Below, one piece after another: positions 38,737 to 46,808 of a stretch of DNA of 64,000 bases (within the stretch, counting starts at the first letter, position 1; the number at the start of each line of letters is the position of its first letter). This stretch comes from DASQUK01 sp963717085. GTDB lineage: Bacteria > Actinomycetota > Acidimicrobiia > Acidimicrobiales > VFJN01. The translations under genes were made by a program, and so were the position numbers. Under the pieces are notes generated by a model, which did no database searches, was not told the DNA's origin, and saw nothing but the letters and a program-made list of their open reading frames with translations. The stretch spans positions 248,001 to 312,000 of the forward strand of contig CAVQVM010000020.1 in assembly GCA_963717085.1 (NCBI GenBank), given 5' to 3'.

Positions 38737-40200
38737 GTGGCCAGGGCCAAGACCGTCTACCGCTGCACCGAGTGCGGCGCCGAGGCACCCAAGTGGATGG
38801 GTTGGTGCACGGCGTGTGACGCCTCCGGCACCCTGGTCGAAGAGCGGGCCCAGCCCCCCGGACCCGGCCTCGCGCCAGGGTGGGGAGGCGTCGGCGGTCT
38901 CGTCGACATCAACGTGCCGTCGGTACCCATCCCCATCGCCGAGGCGGTTGGCGACGCCACCGAGCCGGTGCCCACCGGCGACGTGGAGCTCGACCGCGTG
39001 CTCGGCGGTGGGTTCGTGCCGGGGTCGGTCACGGTGCTCGGTGGCGAGCCCGGCGTGGGCAAGTCCACGCTGCTGCTCCAGGCGCTGGCCGACCAGGCGA
39101 CACGCGGCTGCACGTGCCTCTACATCACCGCCGAGGAGTCCGCGCGGCAGGTGGCGCTGCGGGCCGAGCGCCTGGGGCTGGGCCCGCCGTCGCTGTGGCT
39201 CGTGGCCGAGACCTCGCTGGCGCGGGTCCTGCATCACATCGAGACCCTCGGGCCCGACGTGGTGGTCGTCGACTCCATCCAAACCGTGTTCGACCCGGAG
39301 ATGAGCTCCGCGCCGGGCTCGGTCAGCCAGGTGCGCGGCTGCGCCCACCGTCTCGTCGCCGCCGCCAAGGGTCGCGGCGTCACCGTGGTGCTCGTCGGCC
39401 ACGTCACCAAGGACGGGGGGCTTGCCGGTCCCCGGGTGCTCGAGCACCTGGTCGACACGGTCCTCGCGTTCGACGGTGAGCGACACCACGCACTGCGGAT
39501 GCTGCGGGCGCTGAAGCACCGGTTCGGGAGCACCCACGAGCTGGGCCTGTACGAGATGGGCGAACGCGGCCTCGTCGGCGTGCCCGACCCGAGCGCGCTC
39601 TTCCTCGCCGACCGGCAGGCCGGCGTTTCCGGCTCCGTGGTGGCACCGGTGCTCGACGGGCGGCGGCCCCTGCTGGTCGAGGTTCAGGCTCTGGTGGCGC
39701 CCAGCCCGGCCCCCGCGCCGCGGCGCACGGCCCAGGGCATCGACGGCGGCCGGCTGGCCCAGGTGCTGGCGGTGCTCGAACGGCACGCCGAGCTGCCGCT
39801 GGGGCGGTGCGAGGTGCACGTGGCGGTGGCGGGGGGCGTCCGGGTGCCCGAGCCCGGTGCCGACCTCGCAGTGGCCCTGGCGGTGGCGTCGTCGGCGGTG
39901 GGCCGCCCGCTCGCGGGCGACCTCGTCGCGTGCGGTGAGGTGGGGTTGGGCGGAGAGCTGCGCCAGGTGCACCGCACCGAGCGGCGGCTGGCCGAGGCGG
40001 CGCGGCTCGGGTTCACGCGTGCCGTCGTGCCCCGGTCGGCACCCGACCCGCCCGAGGGGATGCGCGTGGCCCGTTCGGCGTCGATCGTCGACGCGCTGCG
40101 CGTTACCCGGGTGATGCCGGCGCCGCCGTCGCGCGTCGACACCCGCGGCAATGACGAACGTGACCGGGAGCCCGAGGCAATGGCGCACGGAAGCCGTTAG
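38737..40200 (+). CDS. radA: DNA repair protein RadA
   Basis: 487 aa. N-terminal C4 zinc finger (YRCTECGAEAPKWMGWCTACD), RecA-like ATPase with Walker A GGEPGVGKST, the RadA-specific KNRFG motif here as KHRFG in LRALKHRFGSTHELG, and a Lon-like C-terminal domain (EVHVAVAGGVRVPEPGADLAVALAVASS). It acts in branch migration and recombination intermediates. GTG 38737 begins just before the zinc finger. disA follows, an arrangement common in actinobacteria and firmicutes. Confidence 0.95.
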   Translation: MARAKTVYRCTECGAEAPKWMGWCTACDASGTLVEERAQPPGPGLAPGWGGVGGLVDINVPSVPIPIAEAVGDATEPVPTGDVELDRVLGGGFVPGSVTVLGGEPGVGKSTLLLQALADQATRGCTCLYITAEESARQVALRAERLGLGPPSLWLVAETSLARVLHHIETLGPDVVVVDSIQTVFDPEMSSAPGSVSQVRGCAHRLVAAAKGRGVTVVLVGHVTKDGGLAGPRVLEHLVDTVLAFDGERHHALRMLRALKHRFGSTHELGLYEMGERGLVGVPDPSALFLADRQAGVSGSVVAPVLDGRRPLLVEVQALVAPSPAPAPRRTAQGIDGGRLAQVLAVLERHAELPLGRCEVHVAVAGGVRVPEPGADLAVALAVASSAVGRPLAGDLVACGEVGLGGELRQVHRTERRLAEAARLGFTRAVVPRSAPDPPEGMRVARSASIVDALRVTRVMPAPPSRVDTRGNDERDREPEAMAHGSR

Positions 40201-40243
40201 TCATTCCCCTCACCCTCGCCGGCCCGTTCGTCATTGCCTCGGG
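40147..40243 (+). promoter_or_regulatory. Mutually exclusive hairpins between radA and disA
   Basis: The segment GTTCGTCATTGCCTCGGG (40226-40243) is complementary to two upstream words: GGCAATGACGAAC (40147-40159, 13 bp) and CCCGAGGCAATG (40171-40182, 12 bp). Both are at the end of radA. Only one stem can form at a time. This is attenuator-like in form; a role in disA expression is inference. Confidence 0.35.
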
Positions 40244-40348
40244 CCAGCTGACCCGGCCGCCCGCACGCGGCGTGCGGACGAATCCCCGTTCGACCGTACG
40301 ACCGGCGGTACGCAAGGGCCTCCCAGCCAGGGCAGTAGCATTTGCGAC

Positions 40349-41422
40349 GTGGTTGCCCGGCCCAGCGCGGAGCTCATGGCCGCACTCGCGGCCGTCGCTC
40401 CGGGGACCCCGCTGCGTGAGGGACTCGACCGCATCCTCCAGGCCAACAAGGGCGCGCTCATCGTCGTGGGCGACGGCCCCGAGGTCCTCAACATCTGCTC
40501 GGGCGGGTTCCTGCTCGACGCCGCCTTCAGTCCGCAGCGGCTGTCGGAGCTCGCCAAGATGGACGGCGCCATCATCCTGGCCAGCGACTCGAGCCGCATC
40601 GCGCGCGCCAACGTCCACCTCGTGCCCAACCCCAACGTGCCGACGTCCGAGACCGGTACCCGGCACCGCACGGCCGAGCGCGTCGCCCGCTCCATCAACG
40701 TCCCCGTCATCTCGGTGTCGGAGGACATGTCGATCATCGCGGTCTACGTCAACGACGAGAAGCATCCGCTCGAGAACATCCCCCGCCTCCTGACCCGGGC
40801 CAACCAGGCGCTGCAGACGCTCGAGCGCTATCGGCAGCGCCTCGACAGCGTCACGGCTGCGCTCTCCGCCCTCGAGGTCGAGGACCTCGTCACCGTCCGT
40901 GACGTCGTCAACGTCCTGCAGCGCACCGAGATGGTCCGGCGCATCGCCGACGAGATCGCCGGCGACATCGTGGAGCTCGGCGTCGACGGGCGGCTGGTCA
41001 AGCTCCAGCTCGAGGAGCTGATGGGGGGCGTAGACGACGACCGCCGCCTCGTGGTCCTCGACTACTTCAATCCCGAGTCGGAGTGGGAGGTCGAAAAGGC
41101 CATGACCGCCCTCACCGACATGGGTACCGAGGAGCTTCTCGATCTCAGGGGTGTGGCCGAGACCCTCCACCTGCCGGGCACGATGGTCGATCTCGACGCC
41201 AACGTGCAGCCCCGGGGGTACCGCCTCCTGGCCCGCATCCCCCGGCTGCCCGAGTCGGTGATCGAGCGCATCGTGGGGCGCTTCGGCAGCCTCCAGAAGA
41301 TCATGCGCGCAACGATCGACGACCTCGACGACGTGGCCGGCGTCGGCGAGTCACGCGCCCGGGCCATCAAGGAGGGCCTGTCCCGGCTGGCCGAGTCGAG
41401 CATCCTCGATCGCTACAGCTAG
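40349..41422 (+). CDS. disA: Diadenylate cyclase DisA
   Basis: 357 aa; makes c-di-AMP from two ATP and scans DNA for damage. The DAC domain has the DGA motif in LAKMDGAIILA (about residue 72) and RHRTAER (about 105-111). A helical linker follows, then a C-terminal helix-hairpin-helix domain (LQKIMRATIDDLDDVAGVGESRARAIKEGLSRL). GTG 40349 after a TAGCAT -10-like box; ATG 40376 is the alternative. The stop TAG forms part of a CTAG that begins a solo repeat hairpin. Confidence 0.95.
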   Translation: MVARPSAELMAALAAVAPGTPLREGLDRILQANKGALIVVGDGPEVLNICSGGFLLDAAFSPQRLSELAKMDGAIILASDSSRIARANVHLVPNPNVPTSETGTRHRTAERVARSINVPVISVSEDMSIIAVYVNDEKHPLENIPRLLTRANQALQTLERYRQRLDSVTAALSALEVEDLVTVRDVVNVLQRTEMVRRIADEIAGDIVELGVDGRLVKLQLEELMGGVDDDRRLVVLDYFNPESEWEVEKAMTALTDMGTEELLDLRGVAETLHLPGTMVDLDANVQPRGYRLLARIPRLPESVIERIVGRFGSLQKIMRATIDDLDDVAGVGESRARAIKEGLSRLAESSILDRYS

Positions 41423-41449
41423 TGGGGTGGCTCTACGAGCCACCCCACT
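41421..41449. repeat. Solo hairpin, deletion derivative of type-B element
   Basis: Perfect 13-bp arms AGTGGGGTGGCTC (41421-41433) and GAGCCACCCCACT (41437-41449) with loop TAC. The arms equal the outermost 13 bp of the type-B elements (B2); the 130-bp interior is missing. It directly follows disA and may now serve as its terminator although no U-tract is seen. Confidence 0.7.
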
Positions 41450-41474
41450 GTGTCGATCGTGTAGAACCCCGGGC

Positions 41475-42137
41475 ATGCGGATCAGCTTGCCGTCGGGCAC
41501 GCCGGCGGAGATCGCCCGTCCGGATGGGCGGGAGCCGTCGCGGGGACTGGTGGTGCTCCCCGACGTCCTGGGCCTGCGGCCGTTGTTCGACGACCTCGTG
41601 GCGCGCCTCGCCGAGGATCAGGGCTGGACGGTGTGCGCGTTCGAGCTGTGGGCGGGCCGGGAGTCGTTGTCCCTGTCCGATCGGCTGGCCGCTGCTGGCT
41701 CGCTCGATGACGCCCGGATCCTCGGAGACGCCGGGGCCGCGGCCGACGCCACCGGGTGTGACCCGGTGGGGGTCATCGGCTTCTGCATGGGCGGCATGTA
41801 CACGCTCAAGGCGTCGGCCACCGGCCGGTTCGATCGGGCGGCGGCCTTCTACGGCATGGCGCGGGTGCCCGAGCAATGGCGCGGTCCGACCCAGGGCGAA
41901 CCCCTCGACGCGGTGGCCTCGCCCGGGCGTTGCCCCACCCTGGCCATCGTCGGCACCGCGGACCCCTGGGTACCCCCGGCCGACGCGGATGCGCTCGAAG
42001 CCGCCGGGGTCGAGGTCGTGCGCTACGAGGACGCCGACCATGGCTTCGTCCACGATCCCTCCCGGCCCGCGCATCGGCCGGACGACGCCGCCGACGCCTG
42101 GCGGCGAGTGCTCGCCTTCCTTGAAGGCTCGGCCTGA
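41475..42137 (+). CDS. Dienelactone hydrolase family protein
   Basis: 220-aa alpha/beta hydrolase with a Cys nucleophile in GFCMGGMYT, Asp in GTADPWVPPAD and His in EDADHGFVHDPSRP, the Cys-Asp-His triad of dienelactone hydrolases. The physiological substrate is unknown; catabolic partners are absent. ATG 41475 is the first good start after the hairpin. Convergent with the Crp/Fnr gene. Confidence 0.85.
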   Translation: MRISLPSGTPAEIARPDGREPSRGLVVLPDVLGLRPLFDDLVARLAEDQGWTVCAFELWAGRESLSLSDRLAAAGSLDDARILGDAGAAADATGCDPVGVIGFCMGGMYTLKASATGRFDRAAAFYGMARVPEQWRGPTQGEPLDAVASPGRCPTLAIVGTADPWVPPADADALEAAGVEVVRYEDADHGFVHDPSRPAHRPDDAADAWRRVLAFLEGSA

Positions 42138-42140
42138 CCG

Positions 42141-42800
42141 CTACCGCGCCCGGCGCTCGAGCTGCTCGCGGTCGGTGATCCGATAGCGGCGCTCCGACTG
42201 CTCGATCCAGCCGAGGCGCACGAAGCTGGCGATGGCCTTGTTCACCCGCTCCCGGGAGGCACCGACCATGGCGGCGAGCTCCTCCTGCGTCACCGGCAGC
42301 GTGAACTCGTCGGACCCGGCGGCCATCTCGACCAGCCGCTTGGCGGTGCGGCCGGTGACGTCGAGGAACACCGAGTCGGCGAGCGCCACGTCCATCGTGC
42401 GTATCCGCCCTGCCAGCAGGGCAACCACGCCCCAGAGGAGCTCGGGTCGCTGCTCGTACACCTGCCGGATGGGGTCGAATCCGATTGCCAGGATCTGCGA
42501 CGGCTCCAGGGCCCGCGCCTCCGCCGACCTGCCCAAGCCCTCGAAGAAGCCCATGTCGCCGAAGAGGTCACCCGGCTCCATGAGGGCGACCACCGCCTCC
42601 CGCCCGTCGATCGAGCGCTTGGCGATGGCGATCCGCCCGCTCACCACGACGTACATCTTGTCGGGGGCATCGTCCTCGTGGAACAGGACGTCGCCCCGCC
42701 GCAGGTCCTCCGTCGTGCTGGCGTCGGCAAGCTGCAGGAGCTCACCCGGTGTCAGGTCGGCGAACAGGTCCACGTCGGCGAGCAGGTCGGTGGCGCTCAT
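42141..42800 (-). CDS. Crp/Fnr-family transcriptional regulator
   Basis: 219 aa. Cyclic-nucleotide-binding barrel (about 10-120; FHEDDAPDKMYVVVSGRIAI, ALMEPGDLFGDMGFFEGLGRSAEARAL, with the phosphate-cassette-like Glu and Arg), dimer helix, and a winged helix-turn-helix (TLPVTQEELAAMVGASRERVNKAIASFVRLGWIE). It resembles actinobacterial GlxR/Crp regulators that bind cAMP. Start ATG 42800. Targets unknown; ispD is divergent. Confidence 0.88.
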   Translation of the reverse strand: MSATDLLADVDLFADLTPGELLQLADASTTEDLRRGDVLFHEDDAPDKMYVVVSGRIAIAKRSIDGREAVVALMEPGDLFGDMGFFEGLGRSAEARALEPSQILAIGFDPIRQVYEQRPELLWGVVALLAGRIRTMDVALADSVFLDVTGRTAKRLVEMAAGSDEFTLPVTQEELAAMVGASRERVNKAIASFVRLGWIEQSERRYRITDREQLERRAR

Positions 42801-42932
42801 CACGGGGAACGATAACGACGAGCCGGCCCAGCGTCCGCACATACGAAGCCGCTCCGGGTGTTTCGTTGCATCCGTACCGTTTCATGCGGCCACCCTCCGA
42901 CCGATCCTGCGACCGGTAGCCTCCGCCCGGTC

Positions 42933-43581
42933 ATGCCATCGGTGTGGGTGATCGTCGTGGCGGCCGGATCGGGCAGCCGGTTCGGACGGCCCAAGCAGTA
43001 CGAGGAGCTCGCGGGACGCCCGGTCCTCGACTGGTCGCTTGCGGCCGCCCGGGCGACCGCCGCCGGCCCCGACGATGGCGTGGTGGTCGTGGTGCCGCCG
43101 GACCGCGCGGGCGGGCCCGCATCCGGCGCCGACACGATCGTCGGGGGCGGGACTACCCGGTCGAGCTCGGTCCGGGCCGGCTTGGCGGCGGTGCCGGGCC
43201 ACGCCGACGTCATCGTGGTCCACGACGGCGCCCGCCCCCTGGCGGGCGCGGACCTGTTCGCACGCGTGGTCGGGGCCGTGCGCGACGGTGCGGACGCGGC
43301 CGTACCGGCGTGTCGAGGTCACGGACACGCTCCGGCACCGTTCCGGCGGGCCGGTCGACCGCAACGGACTGGTGGCGGTGCAGACACCCCAGGCGTTCCG
43401 GGCCGCGGCGTTGCGCCGGGCCCACGCCGCCGAGCCCGAGGCGACCGACGATGCGTCCCTGGTCGAGGCCGCGGGTGGCAAGGTGGTCGTCGTGGAGGGC
43501 TCTCCGGCCAACCTCAAGATCACGCGGCCGATCGATCTCGTGATCGCGGAGGCGTTGCTCCGTTTCGGCGAGACACCATGA
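42933..43581 (+). pseudogene. ispD: 2-C-methyl-D-erythritol 4-phosphate cytidylyltransferase, frameshifted
   Basis: MEP-pathway enzyme: CTP plus MEP to CDP-ME. ATG 42933 opens VWVIVVAAGSGSRFG (CTP loop) through VIVVHDGARPLAGADLF in one frame; from about 43311 the family sequence continues in the next frame (VEVTDTLRHR, VDRNGLVAVQTPQAFRAAALRRAH, TDDASLVEAAG, SPANLKITRPIDLVIAEALL). Removing the T at about 43311 restores one 216-codon gene. The stop overlaps ispF as ATGA. Because the enzyme is expected to be essential, a sequencing or assembly indel is likely; a true mutation cannot be excluded. Confidence 0.8.
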
Positions 43582-44093
43582 CCGCCCGGGGGCCCGCAAT
43601 CCGGATCGGACAGGGCTTCGACGTGCATCCGTTCTCGGGCGACACCGACCGCCCGCTGGTCCTCGGCGGCGTGTCGTTCGCCGGGCTACCCGGGCTTGCC
43701 GGGCACAGCGACGGTGACGTGATCGCCCATGCCGTCACCGACGCGTTGCTCGGGGCCGCCGGACTGGGCGACATCGGCCAGCACTTCCCCGACACCGATC
43801 CCGCATTGGCCGGTGCAGACTCCGTCGGGGTCCTGCGCCGGGCGGTGGCGGCGCTGCACGACGCCGGCTGGTACCCGCAGAACGTCGACTGCACGGTGGT
43901 CCTCGAGGAACCGAGGGTGGCCCCGCAGCGAGCGGCCATCGAGGCCCGGCTCGGCGACGCCGTGGGCGCGCCGGTGACGGTCAAGGGCAAGCGGGCCGAG
44001 GGGCTGGGGGCGCTGGGACGGGCCGAGGGGATCGCATGCTTCGCGGTGGCGCTCGTGTCCCGCAGCGCCCCGGCCGGCGGGGAATCGGCATGA
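43578..44093 (+). CDS. ispF: 2-C-methyl-D-erythritol 2,4-cyclodiphosphate synthase IspF
   Basis: 171 aa; cyclises CDP-ME 2-phosphate in isoprenoid synthesis. Metal ligands Asp and His in GQGFDVHPF and His in GHSDGDVIAHAVTDALLGAAGLGDIGQHFPDTDP; VTVKGKRAEGLGALGRAEGIACFAVAL is the usual C-terminus. ATG 43578. Because the ispD frameshift puts the ispD 5' part in the ispF frame, a 411-codon fused frame appears; this looks accidental. Confidence 0.94.
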   Translation: MTARGPAIRIGQGFDVHPFSGDTDRPLVLGGVSFAGLPGLAGHSDGDVIAHAVTDALLGAAGLGDIGQHFPDTDPALAGADSVGVLRRAVAALHDAGWYPQNVDCTVVLEEPRVAPQRAAIEARLGDAVGAPVTVKGKRAEGLGALGRAEGIACFAVALVSRSAPAGGESA

Positions 44094-45019
44094 CCCCGCG
44101 CCGTGGACGTCCGGCCGGGCGCGGCGGCGGGACCGGCCGCCCCCGACGGGGCACGCCACCAGCGACCAGGGGGACTGGCCGCGGCCGGGCCCCGTCTGGT
44201 CCCGCCGGTCGGCGGGGCGGCGCCGGTCCGTCCGGTCGGGGATTGGGCGGCGACCAGGTCGAGGGTCGCCAGGCGGTCCGCGAGCTCCTGCTGGCCGGCA
44301 CCCGCCGGGTCCGCGAGGTGTGGATGGAGAGCGACGGCGGCGACGCGTCGATCCTGCGCGACATCCGCGAGCTGGCCGAGTCCAACCGGATACCCCTGAA
44401 CGTCGTCGGGCGTGGGCGGTTCGCCGCCCAGGCGCGGAGCGAGGCGCCGCAGGGGGTGCTCGCCCTCGCGGCGCCGCTGCCCGAGGCCGACCTCGACGAC
44501 CTGGTCGCCGGACATCGCCGCGCGCATGACGCCGCCGCCCATGGCGCCGGGAACGAGGGGGCCGCGTCTCCGTTCCTCGTCGCCCTGGACGGCGTCACCG
44601 ATCCGGGCAACCTCGGTGCGATCCTGCGATCCGCCGAGTGCGCCGGCGTCACGGGCGTGGTGCTGCCGAGGCATCGCGCCGTCCACGTCACGCCGGCGGC
44701 CACCAAGGCGGCCGCCGGAGCGGTGGAGCACCTGCCCATCGCCGTGGTCGGGGGCCTGCCCGCGGCGCTGGCGCGCATGCGCGATGCCGGTGTGCACGTG
44801 GTCGGCCTCGACGGAGGGGCGGCGACGCCGATCTACGACCTGACGGGTGTGGACGGTCCGGTCTGTGTCGTCCTGGGCGCGGAGGGCAAAGGGCTGTCGC
44901 GCCTGGTCCGCGAGCGCTGCGACGAGCTGGTAGCCATCCCCGTGCACGGCCGCCTGGGCTCCCTCAACGTGTCGGCGGCGGCGGCGCTCGCATGCTTCGA
45001 GATCGCCCGGCGGCGCTGA
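44090..45019 (+). CDS. rlmB: 23S rRNA/tRNA 2'-O-ribose methyltransferase, RlmB/TrmH family
   Basis: 309 aa SPOUT methyltransferase. An Arg/Gly-rich tail of about 50 residues precedes a substrate-binding domain (VEGRQAVRELLLAGTRRVREVWM) and the knotted catalytic domain (LVALDGVTDPGNLGAILRSAECAGVTGVVLP, VVLGAEGKGLSRLVRERCDELVAIPVHGRLGSLNVSAAAALACFE). All three SPOUT motifs are intact. ATG 44090 overlaps ispF. In mycobacteria cysS lies between ispF and this gene; here it is absent. Confidence 0.9.
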   Translation: MTPRRGRPAGRGGGTGRPRRGTPPATRGTGRGRAPSGPAGRRGGAGPSGRGLGGDQVEGRQAVRELLLAGTRRVREVWMESDGGDASILRDIRELAESNRIPLNVVGRGRFAAQARSEAPQGVLALAAPLPEADLDDLVAGHRRAHDAAAHGAGNEGAASPFLVALDGVTDPGNLGAILRSAECAGVTGVVLPRHRAVHVTPAATKAAAGAVEHLPIAVVGGLPAALARMRDAGVHVVGLDGGAATPIYDLTGVDGPVCVVLGAEGKGLSRLVRERCDELVAIPVHGRLGSLNVSAAAALACFEIARRR

Positions 45020-45038
45020 TCGCCCGGGCGCTCCCCCG

Positions 45039-45111
45039 AGCCCGAGGCGGGAATCGAACCCGCGGCCTGACGCTTACAAGGCGCCTGCTCTGCCGGCTGA
45101 GCTACTCGGGC
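45039..45111 (-). tRNA. tRNA-Thr (anticodon TGT)
   Basis: Complete cloverleaf on the minus strand: acceptor GCCCGAG / CTCGGGC, D-arm GCTC...GAGC, anticodon stem GGCGC / GCGTC with loop CTTGTAA (anticodon TGT), T-arm GCGGG-TTCGAAT-CCCGC. The discriminator base is T and CCA is not encoded. It lies between rlmB and the DUF3263 gene. Confidence 0.9.
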
Positions 45112-45195
45112 GGCGGCGTGACCATATCGCCGCCATCTTCCACTACCGACGGAGGGTGCTTGCATTGGATAGGTGGCCACGCCAGCCTTGTCCAA

Positions 45196-45453
45196 GTGTC
45201 CTTATCCGATCGTGACCGGGCGATCCTCGACTTCGAGAGGTGCTGGTGGATGCTCCCGGCGCCGAAAAGTGCCGGCATTCGCGAGCATCTGCACCTGTCG
45301 CCGACCCGCTACTACCGACTGCTGAACGCCCTGCTCGACGACCCCGACGCCGTGGCTTACGACCCCCTCGTCGTGCACCGGCTGCGCCGGATGCGGCTCC
45401 AGCGCCGCCGGGCCCGCTTCGTGGGCCGCACGGGACTCGGGCACGGGCGATAG
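45196..45453 (+). CDS. DUF3263 protein
   Basis: 85-aa actinobacterial protein of unknown function, probably DNA-binding by its helical pattern. SDRDRAILDFERCWW and LSPTRYYRLLNALLDDPDAVAYDPLVVHRLRR are the conserved blocks (a helix-turn-helix-like core and a basic tail). GTG 45196. It lies 9 nt before the LytR_C gene, same strand. Confidence 0.88.
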   Translation: MSLSDRDRAILDFERCWWMLPAPKSAGIREHLHLSPTRYYRLLNALLDDPDAVAYDPLVVHRLRRMRLQRRRARFVGRTGLGHGR

Positions 45454-45462
45454 GAGGCACGC

Positions 45463-46011
45463 ATGCAGACCGAGCGACCACCGACCGAAGGACCGCCCAC
45501 CCGGTCGAACCCGACCCGAGGGATCGTGCTCCTGGCGGCGGCCGTGGTGCTGGGGTTGTTCCTGCTGCGGGCCCTCGAGGACAGCGCGCCGTCCGACGGC
45601 ATCGCCACCGCCCCCTCCGACACGACGGCCGCCGGCGGGGAGGCGACCGACACGACGGCGGGCGAGGACGGGGGCGACACGACCACCACCGCGGCACCAT
45701 TGCGCCAACCGGCCGAGATCGTGGTCCGCGTGGCCAACGTCTCCGGCGTGTCGGGCGCCGCCGGCGAGCGGACTCAGCAGATCGCGGGCGCCGGGTACCA
45801 GACCGTCGAGGCGACGAACGGCCCCGAGGGCCAGCAGATCGACGCCACCCAGGTGCTGTTCGTCGACGGGTTCGAGGGCGAGGCCCAGGCCCTGGCCGAA
45901 GCGCTCGGCGCCCCCGCCGACGGCGTGGTCGCCATGCCTGCCCAACCTCCCGTCGATCCTGGCGGGGCCCAGATCGTGGTGCTGCTCGGCACCGATCTCG
46001 CCGGGGGCTGA
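45463..46011 (+). CDS. Membrane protein with LytR C-terminal (LytR_C) domain
   Basis: 182 aa: cytoplasmic N-tail, one transmembrane helix (about 20-40), a Thr/Ala/Asp-rich linker (about 42-80), then a LytR_C domain (AEIVVRVANVSGVSGAAGERTQQIAGAGYQTVEATN ... TQVLFVDGFEGEAQALAEALG). Such domains occur at the end of LCP wall-polymer ligases or alone next to DUF3263 genes, as here. Role in the envelope is inferred. The stop overlaps otsB (TGATG). Confidence 0.8.
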   Translation: MQTERPPTEGPPTRSNPTRGIVLLAAAVVLGLFLLRALEDSAPSDGIATAPSDTTAAGGEATDTTAGEDGGDTTTTAAPLRQPAEIVVRVANVSGVSGAAGERTQQIAGAGYQTVEATNGPEGQQIDATQVLFVDGFEGEAQALAEALGAPADGVVAMPAQPPVDPGGAQIVVLLGTDLAGG

Positions 46012-46808
46012 TGAGCGACCTGCTGGCGCCGTTCATCGAGCGGCCCGGCCGGGCGGCCCTGCTGCTCGACTTCGACGGCACGTTGTCGCCCATCGTCGAC
46101 GTGCCCGCCGAGGCCCGGCCGCTGCCCGGTGCCTACGAGGTCCTCGACGCACTGGCGGGGCGGTTCGCTGTCGTGGCGGTGGTGTCGGGGCGCCCGGCGT
46201 CGTTCCTGGAGCCGCTGCTGCCGCCAAGCGTGGTCATCTCGGGGGTCTACGGCCTCGAGACGGTCCGCGACGGCGTGCGCTCGGATCACACCGGCGCCGC
46301 CGGCTGGCGTGACGCGGTTGCAGAGGCCGCCCGCCGGGCCAAGGCGAACGGACCGGTGGGCATGGCGGTGGAGCCCAAGGGGCTGTCGCTCACACTCCAC
46401 TACCGCGAGCATCCGGGGCTCGGTCCCGCGGTGCGTGAGTGGGCGTCGGCCGAGGCCGAGCGGTCGGGGCTGGTGATGCGCCGTGCGCGCATGTCCTTCG
46501 AACTGCACCCGCCGGTCGCCATCGACAAGGGCACCGCAGTCCAGAGCCTGGTCACCGGTGTCGAGGCGGTGGGCTTCGTCGGCGATGACCGGGGTGACCT
46601 ACCGGCTTTCGACACCCTCGACCACTTGGAGGCCCGGGGTGTGGAGGTCCTCAGGGTGGCCGTCGCGAGTGACGAGGCCCCCGGCGACCTGGTCGAACGC
46701 GCCGACCTGGTGGTGGACGGGCCCCGCGCCGTCGTCGACCTGTTGCGCCAACTGGCGTCTGGCGCGCCGGCGCCGTTGTCGGCCCCGGACCGGCCGAGCC
46801 GTCCCTAG
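46011..46808 (+). CDS. otsB: Trehalose-6-phosphate phosphatase OtsB
   Basis: 265 aa HAD phosphatase: trehalose-6-phosphate to trehalose. DXD nucleophile motif LLLDFDGTLSP at residues 17-27, VVSGRP, GVYGLE, and FELHPPVAIDKGTAV / GFVGDDRGDLPAFDTL for the later HAD motifs. It converges on otsA with a 4-nt overlap of the ends, so the two trehalose genes face each other rather than forming an operon. Confidence 0.93.
   Translation: MSDLLAPFIERPGRAALLLDFDGTLSPIVDVPAEARPLPGAYEVLDALAGRFAVVAVVSGRPASFLEPLLPPSVVISGVYGLETVRDGVRSDHTGAAGWRDAVAEAARRAKANGPVGMAVEPKGLSLTLHYREHPGLGPAVREWASAEAERSGLVMRRARMSFELHPPVAIDKGTAVQSLVTGVEAVGFVGDDRGDLPAFDTLDHLEARGVEVLRVAVASDEAPGDLVERADLVVDGPRAVVDLLRQLASGAPAPLSAPDRPSRP

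Noticed and set aside
42858..44093. A natural IspD-IspF fusion enzyme
   Set aside because: After about 43311 the fused frame is Arg/Gly-rich nonsense while true IspD sequence continues in another frame up to an ATGA overlap with ispF.
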